A DNA stretch of 47,937 nucleotides. Source: Burkholderiales bacterium. GTDB taxonomy: Bacteria > Pseudomonadota > Gammaproteobacteria > Burkholderiales > UBA11063. Location: assembly GCA_028693355.1 (NCBI GenBank), contig JAQUVM010000008.1, forward strand, positions 1-47,937, written 5' to 3'. The notes below the pieces were generated by a model. It searched no databases. It was given only the letters and a program-made list of their open reading frames with translations, and had not been told where the DNA came from. Shown here in pieces: positions 1 to 8,250 of this stretch. The position numbers were made by a program, and so were the translations under genes. Positions within the stretch are counted from its first letter, which is position 1; each line of letters starts with the position of its first letter.

Positions 1-1257
1 ACTTTGACTATTGATATCGGAAGTAAATTAGCTAGGAATCATAGTATTGATTATGTTATGAATGAAACGCGTGATATCTTGCAGGGAGTTGGTGGTATTA
101 CGGTTAAAAATATTATGTCAATGGGGTCACCAGGGGGTGATCAAAAACCAATTAATATTGATATTAAAGGTGAAAATATTGTAGTTCTAAAAAGAATTGC
201 GGATGATATTATGATGCGGGTTGCAAAGGTTAAAGGAACCACTGATTTAATGAGTAGCTTTCAAGATGCAGATCCATCTTATAATTTAGAAGTTGATCGC
301 GATATTGCAGCTAATTTAGGTATAAAATTATCTGATGTGGGTAATACTTTATCGGCACTATTTGCAGGTAATAAAATATCGACATGGGAAGATCCTAATA
401 ATGGTGAAAATTATGATGTGGTAGTGCAAATTCCAAAACAAGATAGGAATAAAGATGCAATTCATTTATTGCAAGTGCCAAGTAATAATATAAAGTTAGA
501 TAGCCAATTTCCTACTATGGTTTCCTTAGCTAGCTTAACTAAGTTGAAAGAAGATTTTACTCCTCGTGAAATTGATCGAGTGGATTTACAACGTAAGGTG
601 ACAATCACGGGAAATATTGATAGTAGCGATAAACAAAAGGTTTTTGGCGAAATTCAAAAAGTTTTGGATAGTTATCAGTTACCGAGTGGTTATAAATTTA
701 ATCAAAGTGGAGATCAAGAAGATATGATTGAATCATTCTTCTATGCAGTAACTTCGTTGATGGTTGGAATAGTCTTTATTTATATGATTTTAACAGCTCA
801 ATTTAGAAGCTTTATTCAACCTTTAGTAATTATGGTTGCTCTACCACTATCGTTTGTAGGGGTTTTTGCTGCACTTTTAATTTGCGGAGCTACGTTGAAT
901 ATGTTCTCTATCATTGGTATTATTATGCTAATGGGGCTTGCAACTAAAAATGGTATTTTGCTAGTAGATTTTATTAATCAGCAGTTGCGCGAAGGTGTTG
1001 AACTAATGGAAGCCGTTGTTAGTGCTGGAAAAACAAGGTTACGTCCAATTGTTATGACATCTCTTGCTATGATTTTTGGTATGCTGCCTCTTGCTATTAG
1101 TAATGGAGAAGGAACAGAATCACGTAAACCTATGGCATATGCTATTATTGGTGGTATGACTACATCTACTATATTGACATTATTAGTGGTGCCTGTTTTA
1201 TACTATGTAATAGTTTCTCGTAGATATAAGAAGAAATCACATGAAGAAAAACATTAG
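1..1257 (+). CDS. RND efflux transporter permease, C-terminal part (5'-truncated by window edge)
   Basis: Inner-membrane proton-driven RND pump subunit that would work with a periplasmic adaptor and an outer-membrane channel. The reading frame is open from base 1, so the TTG at base 4 is internal. About 418 residues of an expected 1000-1050 are present. The first 230 residues are periplasmic porter/docking sequence. From about residue 245 there is a block of hydrophobic helices, including the conserved MGLATKNGILLVDF and TRLRPIVMTSLAMIFGMLP segments typical of the C-terminal half of HAE-1/AcrB-like pumps. The tail is basic and cytoplasmic. The gene overlaps the next one by 17 bases, suggesting coupled translation. 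Substrate cannot be told from this half. Confidence 0.93.
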   Translation, partial: TLTIDIGSKLARNHSIDYVMNETRDILQGVGGITVKNIMSMGSPGGDQKPINIDIKGENIVVLKRIADDIMMRVAKVKGTTDLMSSFQDADPSYNLEVDRDIAANLGIKLSDVGNTLSALFAGNKISTWEDPNNGENYDVVVQIPKQDRNKDAIHLLQVPSNNIKLDSQFPTMVSLASLTKLKEDFTPREIDRVDLQRKVTITGNIDSSDKQKVFGEIQKVLDSYQLPSGYKFNQSGDQEDMIESFFYAVTSLMVGIVFIYMILTAQFRSFIQPLVIMVALPLSFVGVFAALLICGATLNMFSIIGIIMLMGLATKNGILLVDFINQQLREGVELMEAVVSAGKTRLRPIVMTSLAMIFGMLPLAISNGEGTESRKPMAYAIIGGMTTSTILTLLVVPVLYYVIVSRRYKKKSHEEKH

Positions 1258-1924
1258 AATTAAACTAAACTGGCAGGCTATAGTATTTTTTGTTCTGTTA
1301 GAAACAATAACAGTTCCTATGGTTGCAATGGCAAATAATTTTGCGCGAATTAATTTTCTATACCTTGCTATTATGGGATTTTTGGTAGCCTTGATTGCGC
1401 TTATTTTTTTAATAAAAATATTAGAGCGTTATTTTATTCGTAACTCAGAAAAAATATTTTCATTCAAGATAAATGCTGTACATAATTTATGGCTTATTCC
1501 TTTATTTGCTGGTATTCTTGAAATGGTGATGTTTTTGGTACAGGGAGAGCTATTTAATCATGGTTACAGAGATTATAGCGCTGGATTTTGGTCTGCTTTT
1601 ATTAGTGTATTTGTGTCACTAATAATTTATAAATTTCTTTTAGATATATGTGTATATTCATTAAAATTTATAGATGAGAATAACGAAATATTTGTTTTAA
1701 AATTTAATTGGTGGAATTTGTTTCTAATTTCATTTTTGTTTGGAATATACGAGATGGTAGTTTGCCCGATTACTGGATGGTGGATACCTTACCAAGGGTT
1801 TATGCGGTTTTTTATAGCCGTTGTGTCAGGCATTGTTGGTGGATTCGCTGGTAGCTTTTTGATAGTATTGATTACGCATTATTTTAAACAGCTTGAAATA
1901 AAATTACAATTGTGTTCATATTAA
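1241..1924 (+). CDS. Membrane protein with three similar two-helix units, unknown function
   Basis: 227 residues, about six membrane helices, no family recognised. The protein looks built from three units of roughly 65-70 residues. Each begins with an N/W-rich start and a helix holding a membrane-embedded Glu followed by hydrophobic residues (LLETITVP near 19-26, ILEMVMFL near 92-99, IYEMVVCP near 168-175), then a second helix. It starts inside the end of the RND gene (17-base overlap), so it is probably translated with it and may be an accessory protein of the pump. That role is inferred from position only. Confidence 0.7.
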   Translation: MKKNIRIKLNWQAIVFFVLLETITVPMVAMANNFARINFLYLAIMGFLVALIALIFLIKILERYFIRNSEKIFSFKINAVHNLWLIPLFAGILEMVMFLVQGELFNHGYRDYSAGFWSAFISVFVSLIIYKFLLDICVYSLKFIDENNEIFVLKFNWWNLFLISFLFGIYEMVVCPITGWWIPYQGFMRFFIAVVSGIVGGFAGSFLIVLITHYFKQLEIKLQLCSY

Positions 1925-2015
1925 TCATAATTACAGTAAACTAGAATTATTTATTAAAAACAAATTACATGCTCATAGCCAAACTCTAGGCATCTAATCT
2001 ATAATAATAAAACTT

Positions 2016-3299
2016 TTAATGTAATTTAACGTTTGGTTTAACTCTTCTACTTAAAAAGTCAATAATTATTAATATTATTACTCTAGGGTAGCCATATAAA
2101 GAAGCTTGGTATCTTCGGTATAAAAATCTATAACTAAGGTACGCTAGCTTTTTATTTAAGGCAATCTTACCTACAGTATTAGTTGCTACTTCACCCACCG
2201 CATTTGTTTTACTAGTTGAGATTATTACACCTTGGTTTTTAAAGTGAAATTTTTTCAGAGGAACATTGTTTTTAATCCAGTTACTTAGAGAGTTAGCTAA
2301 AAATTTTGCTTGCTGGTGAGCAGTTTGAGCTGTAGGCGGTAATAGTTGTTCTTTATGTGCAAAGTTTGCACAATCTCCAATTGCAAATATATGTTCATCT
2401 TCTAATATCTGAAGGGTATTTTTTAATAAAAGTTGATTTTTTTCGTTGGTTTTTAAGCCAAAACTAGTTAATAAATCAGGTGCTTTTATACCTGCTGTCC
2501 ATAGTTTAATATCCGCTTTAATCTGTTTGCCTGATTCGGTAAAAATAAATTCTTGGTTAATGCTAGTAACTTTTTCAGCAGAATATATTTTTATACCTGA
2601 GGAGTTTAGTAGACGTATTGTTTTTTCTTTAATCTTATCTGCCAAATTACTTAAAATCGTGGCGCCTTGTTCTACTATACTTAAATTAATACAAAGATTA
2701 TTTGCCGCGATACTTTTATGTTTTAATAATTCAACTATAGTGTTTTTAACTTCAAAAGCTAACTCTACTCCAGTACTACCACCACCAATAATAGCTATAT
2801 TAAGCTCTTTTTTATTTGTTTGTATTAAATCAAACAAGCTTATAATCAAATTATTATGAAAAGCATTACACTCTTTTATAGTATCAAATGATAAGCAAAA
2901 ATCTTTAGCACCAAGAGTGCCGAAATCATTATGAATGCTACCAATAGCTAAAATTAAATAATCATATGATAGCTTTAATCTATCGTCATTTCTATCTGAT
3001 TTAATACTTGAATTAGGTTGTTTTAAATAAATTAACCTATTGGGCACATCAATATCAACTAATTCTCCAAGTTTAAAGTTAAAATTATATTCATCACTAT
3101 GGTTTAAATATTCAGTTTTATCTTTACTAATATCAGATCTTCCTGCCGCTATTTCATGCCAAAGTGGTTTCCATGTATAACTTAAGTTTTGATCTATTAA
3201 TGTAATGTCTGCTAAAAGATTTTTTCCTAGTGATTTGCCTAAGCGAGTTGCAAGTTCGAGGCCTGCCGCACCACCGCCAATAATAAGGATTTTTTTAAT
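2016..3299 (-). CDS. ndh: Type II NADH dehydrogenase (NDH-2), probable ATT start
   Basis: Single-subunit, non-proton-pumping NADH:quinone oxidoreductase with FAD, peripheral on the inner membrane. The first ATG/GTG/TTG start in frame (GTG at 3047) would remove the FAD-binding fold. The frame stays open upstream to a stop at 3317-3315 and encodes KKILIIGGGAAGLELATR, the N-terminal dinucleotide-binding motif. The only well-placed initiator is ATT at 3299-3297, eight bases after AGGAG, giving 427 residues, the usual NDH-2 length. Other motifs are the second Rossmann site IIGGGSTGVELAFE, LWTAGIKAP, the FAD motif IFAIGDCA and the quinone-site PPTAQTAHQQA. The C-terminal stretch is hydrophobic and basic, fitting a membrane anchor. 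It lies 54 bases downstream of the SDR gene on the same strand. Confidence 0.9.
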   Translation of the reverse strand: MKKILIIGGGAAGLELATRLGKSLGKNLLADITLIDQNLSYTWKPLWHEIAAGRSDISKDKTEYLNHSDEYNFNFKLGELVDIDVPNRLIYLKQPNSSIKSDRNDDRLKLSYDYLILAIGSIHNDFGTLGAKDFCLSFDTIKECNAFHNNLIISLFDLIQTNKKELNIAIIGGGSTGVELAFEVKNTIVELLKHKSIAANNLCINLSIVEQGATILSNLADKIKEKTIRLLNSSGIKIYSAEKVTSINQEFIFTESGKQIKADIKLWTAGIKAPDLLTSFGLKTNEKNQLLLKNTLQILEDEHIFAIGDCANFAHKEQLLPPTAQTAHQQAKFLANSLSNWIKNNVPLKKFHFKNQGVIISTSKTNAVGEVATNTVGKIALNKKLAYLSYRFLYRRYQASLYGYPRVIILIIIDFLSRRVKPNVKLH

Positions 3300-3353
3300 T
3301 TTATTTACTCCTCTTTAAAAGATTAATACAAGTTCAAATTTATCTGTTACAAA

Positions 3354-4214
3354 TTATGAACTAATAGGAGTGCCTCCATTGACATGAATTACTTGTCCGG
3401 TTATATAACTAGAGTCGGTATTATTAGCTAAAAAAACATAGGTAGGCGCCAATTCAAATGGTTGCCCAGGTCGTGACATAGGAGTGTTTTTGCCAAATTC
3501 TTTTAATTTGTCTGGTGAGAAACTAGCTGGAATTAATGGAGTCCAAACTGGGCCTGGTGCTACTCCATTTACGCGAATTCCTTTTTCAGCAAGAGATGCA
3601 GCTAAGGCGCGAGTGAACGATAAATTAGCTCCCTTAGTAGAGGAGTAATCTAATAATGATGGATTACCTTTATATGCAACGACAGAAATTGTATTTATTA
3701 TTGTAGCGCCTTCTTTCATATGCTTTAATGATTCACGCGTTAAATAAAAGAAAGAAAAAACATTGACTTTAAATATGTTTTCTAAGCTATTATCGGTAAC
3801 ATCTTGAAGAGAGTCGGTTTGATACTGCTCACCTGCATGGTTTACTAGTATATCTAATTTCCCATATGCTTCAATTGTTTTATCTACAATTTGCTTACTA
3901 GTTTTACTTAAGCTTAAGTCTCCCTTTATCAGCATGCATTGTGCATTATATTTTTCAAGCTGAGTTTTAGTATCATTTGCATCACCATCTTCATTTAAAT
4001 ATGAGATGACTAATTTAGCCCCTTCTTTAGCAAATGCGATAGCTATTGCTTTTCCAATTCCACTATCTCCTCCTGTAATTATTGCTACTTTATCTTTTAA
4101 TTTGCCACTTCCTATATATTTAGGATCATCATGTAGTGGTCGAGGTTCCATTTTAGCTTCATTACCTGGTAATTCTTGCTGTTGATTTGGATCAATATTA
4201 ATGTTTAGGTTCAT
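3354..4214 (-). CDS. Short-chain dehydrogenase/reductase, YghA/general-stress type
   Basis: NAD(P)-dependent classical SDR of 286 residues. It has the roughly 40-residue N-terminal extension (PxPLHDDPKYIGSGKL-like) of the YghA/YhxC group. The cofactor motif TGGDSGIG is at 47-54, the NHAG segment near 125-128, the catalytic Ser near 177, Tyr190 and Lys194 in YSSTKG, and the PGPVWTPL loop follows. A strong AGGAGG precedes the ATG. The group includes stress-induced aldehyde/ketone reductases, and its neighbours here also look stress-related. The true substrate is unknown. It may be cotranscribed with the NADH dehydrogenase downstream. Confidence 0.9.
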   Translation of the reverse strand: MNLNINIDPNQQQELPGNEAKMEPRPLHDDPKYIGSGKLKDKVAIITGGDSGIGKAIAIAFAKEGAKLVISYLNEDGDANDTKTQLEKYNAQCMLIKGDLSLSKTSKQIVDKTIEAYGKLDILVNHAGEQYQTDSLQDVTDNSLENIFKVNVFSFFYLTRESLKHMKEGATIINTISVVAYKGNPSLLDYSSTKGANLSFTRALAASLAEKGIRVNGVAPGPVWTPLIPASFSPDKLKEFGKNTPMSRPGQPFELAPTYVFLANNTDSSYITGQVIHVNGGTPISS

Positions 4215-4486
4215 TTTATGCCTCCTTAAATGTATATAAAATAATTATCTAATTTATAGTTTAGTATTTGTTATTTATACATTATTGTGTGGTATATGGT
4301 GGCATCTAGGCAACCATAAAAATAAGACTTAACCTTACCCGTAATATTTATTAGATAATCTATTTAATGAAAAGATATAATTTGAAGGTAAGTAACATTT
4401 ATAAACTGTTCCATTAATGATTACTTGTAGAACAAAAAATTATACTTATAATATAGAATGGGAAATTGAATAAATTGATAAAGAAA

Positions 4487-4999
4487 ATGATCTTAGATAA
4501 ATCTTATTTTAAAAATAGCGATACTATATTTCTTGCACAAGATTTATTAGGTAAGATTCTAGTACGCAAAATTAATGATGAAATTATTTTTTGCGGCAGA
4601 ATTACAGAAACGGAAGCCTACCACGGTGAAATGGATAAAGCGTGCCATGCTAGAAATGGTAAGACTAAGCGTAATGAAGTAATGTACAGTGAAGGTGGTG
4701 TTTGGTATGTTTATTTATGTTATGGAATACATTGGCTTTTAAATATTGTTACTGGTGAAGCTGATTTTCCTGCTGCTGTTTTGATTAGAGGGGTTCATAA
4801 TATTAATGGACCAGGGAGAGTAACTAAACATCTACAAGTTGATAATCATTTATATGGTAAGTCTTCAACTTTTGAAACAGGCTTATGGATAGAAGATGAT
4901 GGATTTAAGCCAAGCAAAATTGAAATTACTCCTAGGGTAGGCATTGATTATGCAGGGGACTCAGCATCAAATCTTTGGCGGTTTGTTATTAAAAGATGA
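4487..4999 (+). CDS. Alkyladenine (3-methyladenine) DNA glycosylase, AAG/MPG family
   Basis: Base-excision repair enzyme removing alkylated purines from DNA. Family features are the LAQDLLGKILV start, the catalytic-Glu segment ITETEAYHGEMDKACHA, the MYSEGGVWYVYLCYGIHWLLNIV core (given here only as a description of the conserved Tyr-rich strand), the AVLIRG strand and GPGRVTK. Length is about 170 residues, slightly short for the family (180-200). The frame extends upstream with TTG codons at 4466 and 4475. I chose the first ATG because family members begin close to this point, but the start is uncertain. It stands alone on the plus strand, convergent with the next gene (2-base gap). Confidence 0.88.
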   Translation: MILDKSYFKNSDTIFLAQDLLGKILVRKINDEIIFCGRITETEAYHGEMDKACHARNGKTKRNEVMYSEGGVWYVYLCYGIHWLLNIVTGEADFPAAVLIRGVHNINGPGRVTKHLQVDNHLYGKSSTFETGLWIEDDGFKPSKIEITPRVGIDYAGDSASNLWRFVIKR

Positions 5000-5001
5000 C
5001 A

Positions 5002-5196
5002 TCATGCCTTTTTGTCTTTAGGTTGTTTATGTTTCTGTATTCCAGGATAGTTTTGTTGCTCTGATGCATTTTGATTAAATCCATCTTTGTCAATATCAGA
5101 AAAAATTTCATCTTCTATTTGGCTTGGATCTTTCTTAACGATTTCCTTAAGTTTTTCTCCGATGTTTTTTTTAGTTGATGAGAATTGTTTTATCAT
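5002..5196 (-). CDS. Small hydrophilic protein, unknown function
   Basis: 64 residues, very Lys/Asp/Gln-rich, no signal peptide or membrane segment, low-complexity C-terminus. A GGGC-containing ribosome-site-like stretch precedes the ATG. I recognise no family. It sits on the same strand as the ChaB and YqjD-like genes and ends two bases from the glycosylase stop. Highly charged small proteins are common in stress regulons, so a desiccation or DNA-protection role is possible but unsupported. Confidence 0.55.
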   Translation of the reverse strand: MIKQFSSTKKNIGEKLKEIVKKDPSQIEDEIFSDIDKDGFNQNASEQQNYPGIQKHKQPKDKKA

Positions 5197-5240
5197 AATA
5201 AGCCCTTTTTAAAACGTAAATGAAATAACAGTTATTAACA

Positions 5241-5471
5241 TTATTTGGCAATCCAATTTCCACTATTATCATTTTTAATATATTTATTTTTTACTGCGGC
5301 CCAAGCTACTTTATGAGCAACTTCTTCTTGAGTACTATCATCACGGCGTGAATTAGGTTCTTTATATTCCTCGTAGGTATTATTAAATGCAGCCCTATAG
5401 ATATCTTGAGCATGCTTAGGTAGATTGTTTTTTACTGATTCTGGCAAATCAGAATTATTTTTATACGGCAT
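5241..5471 (-). CDS. chaB: ChaB-family protein
   Basis: 76 residues. The whole protein matches the ChaB domain: MPYKNNSDLPESVKNNLPKH start, the AQDIYRAAFNNTYEEY helix, and a VAHKVAWAAVKNKY helix followed by a Gly/Trp end. In E. coli ChaB is described as a regulator of the ChaA cation antiporter. Isolated copies like this are frequent in general-stress gene sets. No chaA is present in the window. An imperfect inverted repeat lies just upstream at 5499-5527. Confidence 0.85.
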   Translation of the reverse strand: MPYKNNSDLPESVKNNLPKHAQDIYRAAFNNTYEEYKEPNSRRDDSTQEEVAHKVAWAAVKNKYIKNDNSGNWIAK

Positions 5472-5498
5472 AATATATCTTTTTAAAATTTATAGACT

Positions 5499-5527
5499 AA
5501 TGCCGAAATTGATATAATTTCAGCATT
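5499..5527. repeat. Imperfect 12-bp inverted repeat between yqjD-like gene and chaB
   Basis: AATGCCGAAATT (5499-5510) and AATTTCAGCATT (5516-5527) pair over 12 bp with one mismatch and a 5-base loop. It lies in the gap after the stop of the DUF883 gene and before chaB on the minus strand. No clean U-run follows on either strand, so it may be an operator or transcript hairpin rather than a standard terminator. Confidence 0.45.
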
Positions 5528-5584
5528 AATCTATTGGCTTTAAGTTTATTTTAGGTTAATGTATTAATTTTGCTTATTATTGTT

Positions 5585-5872
5585 TTATGTAGTTTTTTTA
5601 CATTTAACTAAAGCAATTCCTAATAAAAATGCTAGACCTACAGATTTATATGGATTATCTGCTATATACTCGGCAGCTTGTTCACGAAGTAACTTAGTTT
5701 TTTCTAGGCCTTCTTTTCCTAAGATCGTTGCGTTATCTTTAATGTTGCTGCCAACTTCATACGCTTTGTCTTTGACTGTTTCTGCTATATGACCTGTAGT
5801 TTCCGCGATTTCTTTACCAACATCTTTTACAGCATCTTTAACTTGATCACCAGAATTTTTAAATTCATTCAT
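5585..5872 (-). CDS. DUF883 / YqjD-ElaB-like protein with C-terminal membrane anchor
   Basis: 95 residues: a long amphipathic helical region (KDAVKDVGKEIAETTGH..., about 1-70) with YIADNPYKSVGLAFLLGIAL at the C-terminus. The 'NPYKSVGLA' Gly-rich tail helix is the hallmark of the YqjD/ElaB family. E. coli members are tail-anchored inner-membrane proteins that bind ribosomes in stationary phase. The ATG follows CAGGAG. A YqjE/holin-like gene lies further upstream on the same strand, echoing the E. coli yqjD-yqjE pairing, but 680 bases separate them here. Confidence 0.85.
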   Translation of the reverse strand: MNEFKNSGDQVKDAVKDVGKEIAETTGHIAETVKDKAYEVGSNIKDNATILGKEGLEKTKLLREQAAEYIADNPYKSVGLAFLLGIALVKCKKTT

Positions 5873-6555
5873 AATATTATCTCCTGTTATTAGAAATATT
5901 TGTTAAATGTCTCTAACTCATCTTCAAACTGTACGTATTTAATTCACTCCTAAGCTATGTTTAGGTATTATCGCTTGTTGCATGACGCAGTTTAATTTTG
6001 AGGTTAGCTATATAGAATTATCAGAAAGGAACATCCTTGCCGATACCTATACTGTAACAAAACTATTTATGTTTAACAATGGAAGAACTTTTCCGAAATC
6101 TTATGTATAATTTTTATATTTATATGTGTAATTGAGCGAATTAAGTTATTAAAAATAAGGTTTAAATAAAGTAAGAAGAGATCTATGCATGTCTAGGATT
6201 TGCATGGAATTAACTTTTTATTTGCAACATAATTATTTATCCTAAATATTTAGGGGGTTTATATGTATGTCTATTGGATTTGCTAAGGTATAATTATCTA
6301 AAAACTTACTATTTTATAATGTATAAATTGCTGAAAATATGACTTGCTATTTATGCTGCATATGTATATACTCATACTATTCTTATGTAGATTAAAGTAT
6401 TAGTTTTATAATTTTTACAGGATTATTTAAACACATTCTTGATAAAGTAGTTTGCTACTAAAGTAAATATGATTTTGTTCTTGGCATATTTTTTAGTAGC
6501 TTATTTTTGATTAAATTATAATAATTTAAATTTGGAAGATCTGGATAAGTTTAAG
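5873..6555. other. 683-bp gap without a recognisable gene
   Basis: Very AT-rich. It should hold the promoter and 5' region of the yqjD-like gene. I see no tRNA-like clover, long inverted repeat or ORF worth calling. An eight-codon frame at 6263 follows GGGGG but is too short to claim. Confidence 0.5.
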
Positions 6556-6897
6556 TTAGGCATTTAAAAATTGCAATTTCTTTTTAAAAGAAAAGAAAAA
6601 TACTATTGAAAGTAAAAATAATAATAGGTTTAGAGACAATAATATTAATATTATAGTAGTTGTGGAGAAGGCAAGTTGCTGTAAGGCAACAAATAATATT
6701 ACGAGAATTCCCCACCAAGATGTAATAGCTAAGGATAACATTACTAATGCAGCTAGCAATAAATTAATTAGTGATGCACCAGTTACCATAACTTTACTTA
6801 AGTTAACTTTTGTCATTATTTCAAGAAAAATTTTGGCTAGTTTATCTATAATTTCCATTACAAATGAAGGAGAACGGTTATTATTTGAATTGTCCAT
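6556..6897 (-). CDS. YqjE / holin-X-like small membrane protein
   Basis: 113 residues. An N-terminal amphipathic segment of about 35 residues (MEIIDKLAKIFLEIMTKVNLS) is followed by two long hydrophobic helices (about 37-60 and 75-103) with a short polar turn and a basic tail. This fits the phage_holin_3_6/YqjE layout. The family name is historical and lysis activity is not implied. AAGGA lies upstream of the ATG. Homology is judged from architecture only, so any small two-helix membrane protein remains possible. Confidence 0.6.
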   Translation of the reverse strand: MDNSNNNRSPSFVMEIIDKLAKIFLEIMTKVNLSKVMVTGASLINLLLAALVMLSLAITSWWGILVILFVALQQLAFSTTTIILILLSLNLLLFLLSIVFFFSFKKKLQFLNA

Positions 6898-7258
6898 ATT
6901 TTATAATCCTTTTTTAATATCATAATCATACTTAAATAATGTGAATTAACATTTTATTTATAATAATTCTTGTAATTTCTTCTTGGAAAGAAATGACACG
7001 TTTTGTAATATAGTAGAGTTAAAATTTTATAAATTAATCAATAATAATTATAACAAATCACTACATCATCTTAAGTTTTCAATGCATCAGTATAACGGGG
7101 TTAGTTTTGTTTTAACAATGAAAGGTCTACGGCGAAAATTTAAGGCTAAATATTTAATATAGTATCAATGGGGGATATTGAAACGCGGCAATAGTTAATA
7201 ATAATATTAGCTAAAGCAATCTGTAACCATAAAGAATTATATTTATATGGAGTCAACT
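6898..7258. other. Intergenic region between divergent genes
   Basis: AT-rich, holding promoters for the minus-strand holin-like gene and the plus-strand PAS protein. A weak 7-bp AT-rich hairpin is visible near 6975-6995. A 14-codon frame starting near 7119 has no ribosome site. I see nothing else. Confidence 0.4.
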
Positions 7259-8059
7259 ATGGACAATACACAATATTTTGTCAATTATAAAACTGCCTGC
7301 GAAACATTTTTTGGAGCGCATCCTAGCGATTGGGTTTATATAAAAGATTCTGAGTTTAGGCTTCAAGCCATGACTACATCTATGCTTGAATTTATTGGTG
7401 CAGCTTCTCCCGTAGAGGTGGTTGGTCAAAATATATCAACAATAATTGAAGAATCAAAGGTTTTATCAAATACATTAATCGAAAAATTCAACCGGCAAGA
7501 TCTTGGCATTATGAAAACTAAAAAGCGTGGAGTTTATTTAGAAATAGTATCTTATAAAGATGAACTAAAGATAGTAATTATTCATAAAACTCCTGTGATA
7601 AATCCAAGCACTGGTGATATGGTAGGGTTACATGTACAAATAGGTAATTTGTTATGGCCAAGTATTATCAAAACCTTATTTAAAATTCATGGTACTAAAG
7701 GTTTATTACTTAATCCCAAGTCAACTAGCGATCCTTTAAAAGATTATCCGTTAAATAATATACAGCATATGGTCTTATTTTTAAGCTTAAATAATTACTC
7801 ATACTCAGAAATATCTTTATTTATGGGTGTGTTTGGGCATTCGATAACTCCATCTCAAGTTAATGAGCGTTTGGAGCAGCTTAAGCTAATTTTTCATGTG
7901 AGAACTAAGTCTCAATTAATTGAAAAAGCAATTGGGTTAAATTTTCATGTCATATTACCATGTGGATTTTTTAATGATGTAGTAACTCTTGAAATTAGCA
8001 ATGAATCTGCAACTATTGTGTGTTGTGATTGTCAATTAGGAAGCTGTTCAGTACATTAG
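7259..8059 (+). CDS. PAS-like sensor protein with LuxR-type helix-turn-helix
   Basis: 266 residues from the ATG at 7259, preferred over the in-frame ATG at 7247 because GGAG sits six bases before it. Residues about 10-130 look like a PAS fold (FFGAHPSDWVYIKDSEFRLQ..., TSMLEFIGAASPVEVVGQNI). Residues about 160-225 resemble a LuxR/GerE helix-turn-helix (LSLNNYSYSEISLFMG...TPSQVNERLEQLKLIFHVRTKSQLIEKA). The C-terminus is short with a CCDCQLGSC cluster of four Cys near the end, possibly a metal or redox site. Probably a cytoplasmic ligand-sensing transcription regulator. It stands 190 bases before edd and could regulate it; that is inference. Confidence 0.6.
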   Translation: MDNTQYFVNYKTACETFFGAHPSDWVYIKDSEFRLQAMTTSMLEFIGAASPVEVVGQNISTIIEESKVLSNTLIEKFNRQDLGIMKTKKRGVYLEIVSYKDELKIVIIHKTPVINPSTGDMVGLHVQIGNLLWPSIIKTLFKIHGTKGLLLNPKSTSDPLKDYPLNNIQHMVLFLSLNNYSYSEISLFMGVFGHSITPSQVNERLEQLKLIFHVRTKSQLIEKAIGLNFHVILPCGFFNDVVTLEISNESATIVCCDCQLGSCSVH

Positions 8060-8204
8060 TAATTAAATTAAGGAAGTCTTTTATAATAAGATTACGAATA
8101 TAGCTAAATGATTTAATTAGTTTTAATTAAGTTGTAATAACTTTAAACTAATTTATTATTTAGCTATTTCTTTTTTATTGATTGATAATGTAAGTTAGTT
8201 AATT

Positions 8205-8213
8205 TGGTATAAT
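8205..8213 (+). promoter_or_regulatory. Candidate extended -10 promoter for edd
   Basis: TGGTATAAT reads as an extended -10 (TG-n-TATAAT) 38 bases before the edd ATG, predicting a transcript start near 8220. No -35 at canonical spacing is clear, which an extended -10 does not require. Confidence 0.5.
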
Positions 8214-8250
8214 ACTCCTATGTACAACTATATAAATTACTGGATAAAAC

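Noticed and set aside
2446..2859. 137-codon plus-strand frame inside the NADH dehydrogenase gene
   Set aside because: Antisense shadow; the minus-strand gene has all family motifs.
6029..6059. GGAAC-containing stretch resembling an ECF sigma promoter upstream of the stress genes
   Set aside because: No matching -10 at correct spacing and wrong direction for the neighbouring genes.
6263..6286. Eight-codon frame after a GGGGG ribosome-site-like stretch
   Set aside because: Too short to claim and with no conserved context.
7119..7163. 14-codon basic peptide frame near the PAS gene
   Set aside because: No ribosome site, and length expected by chance.
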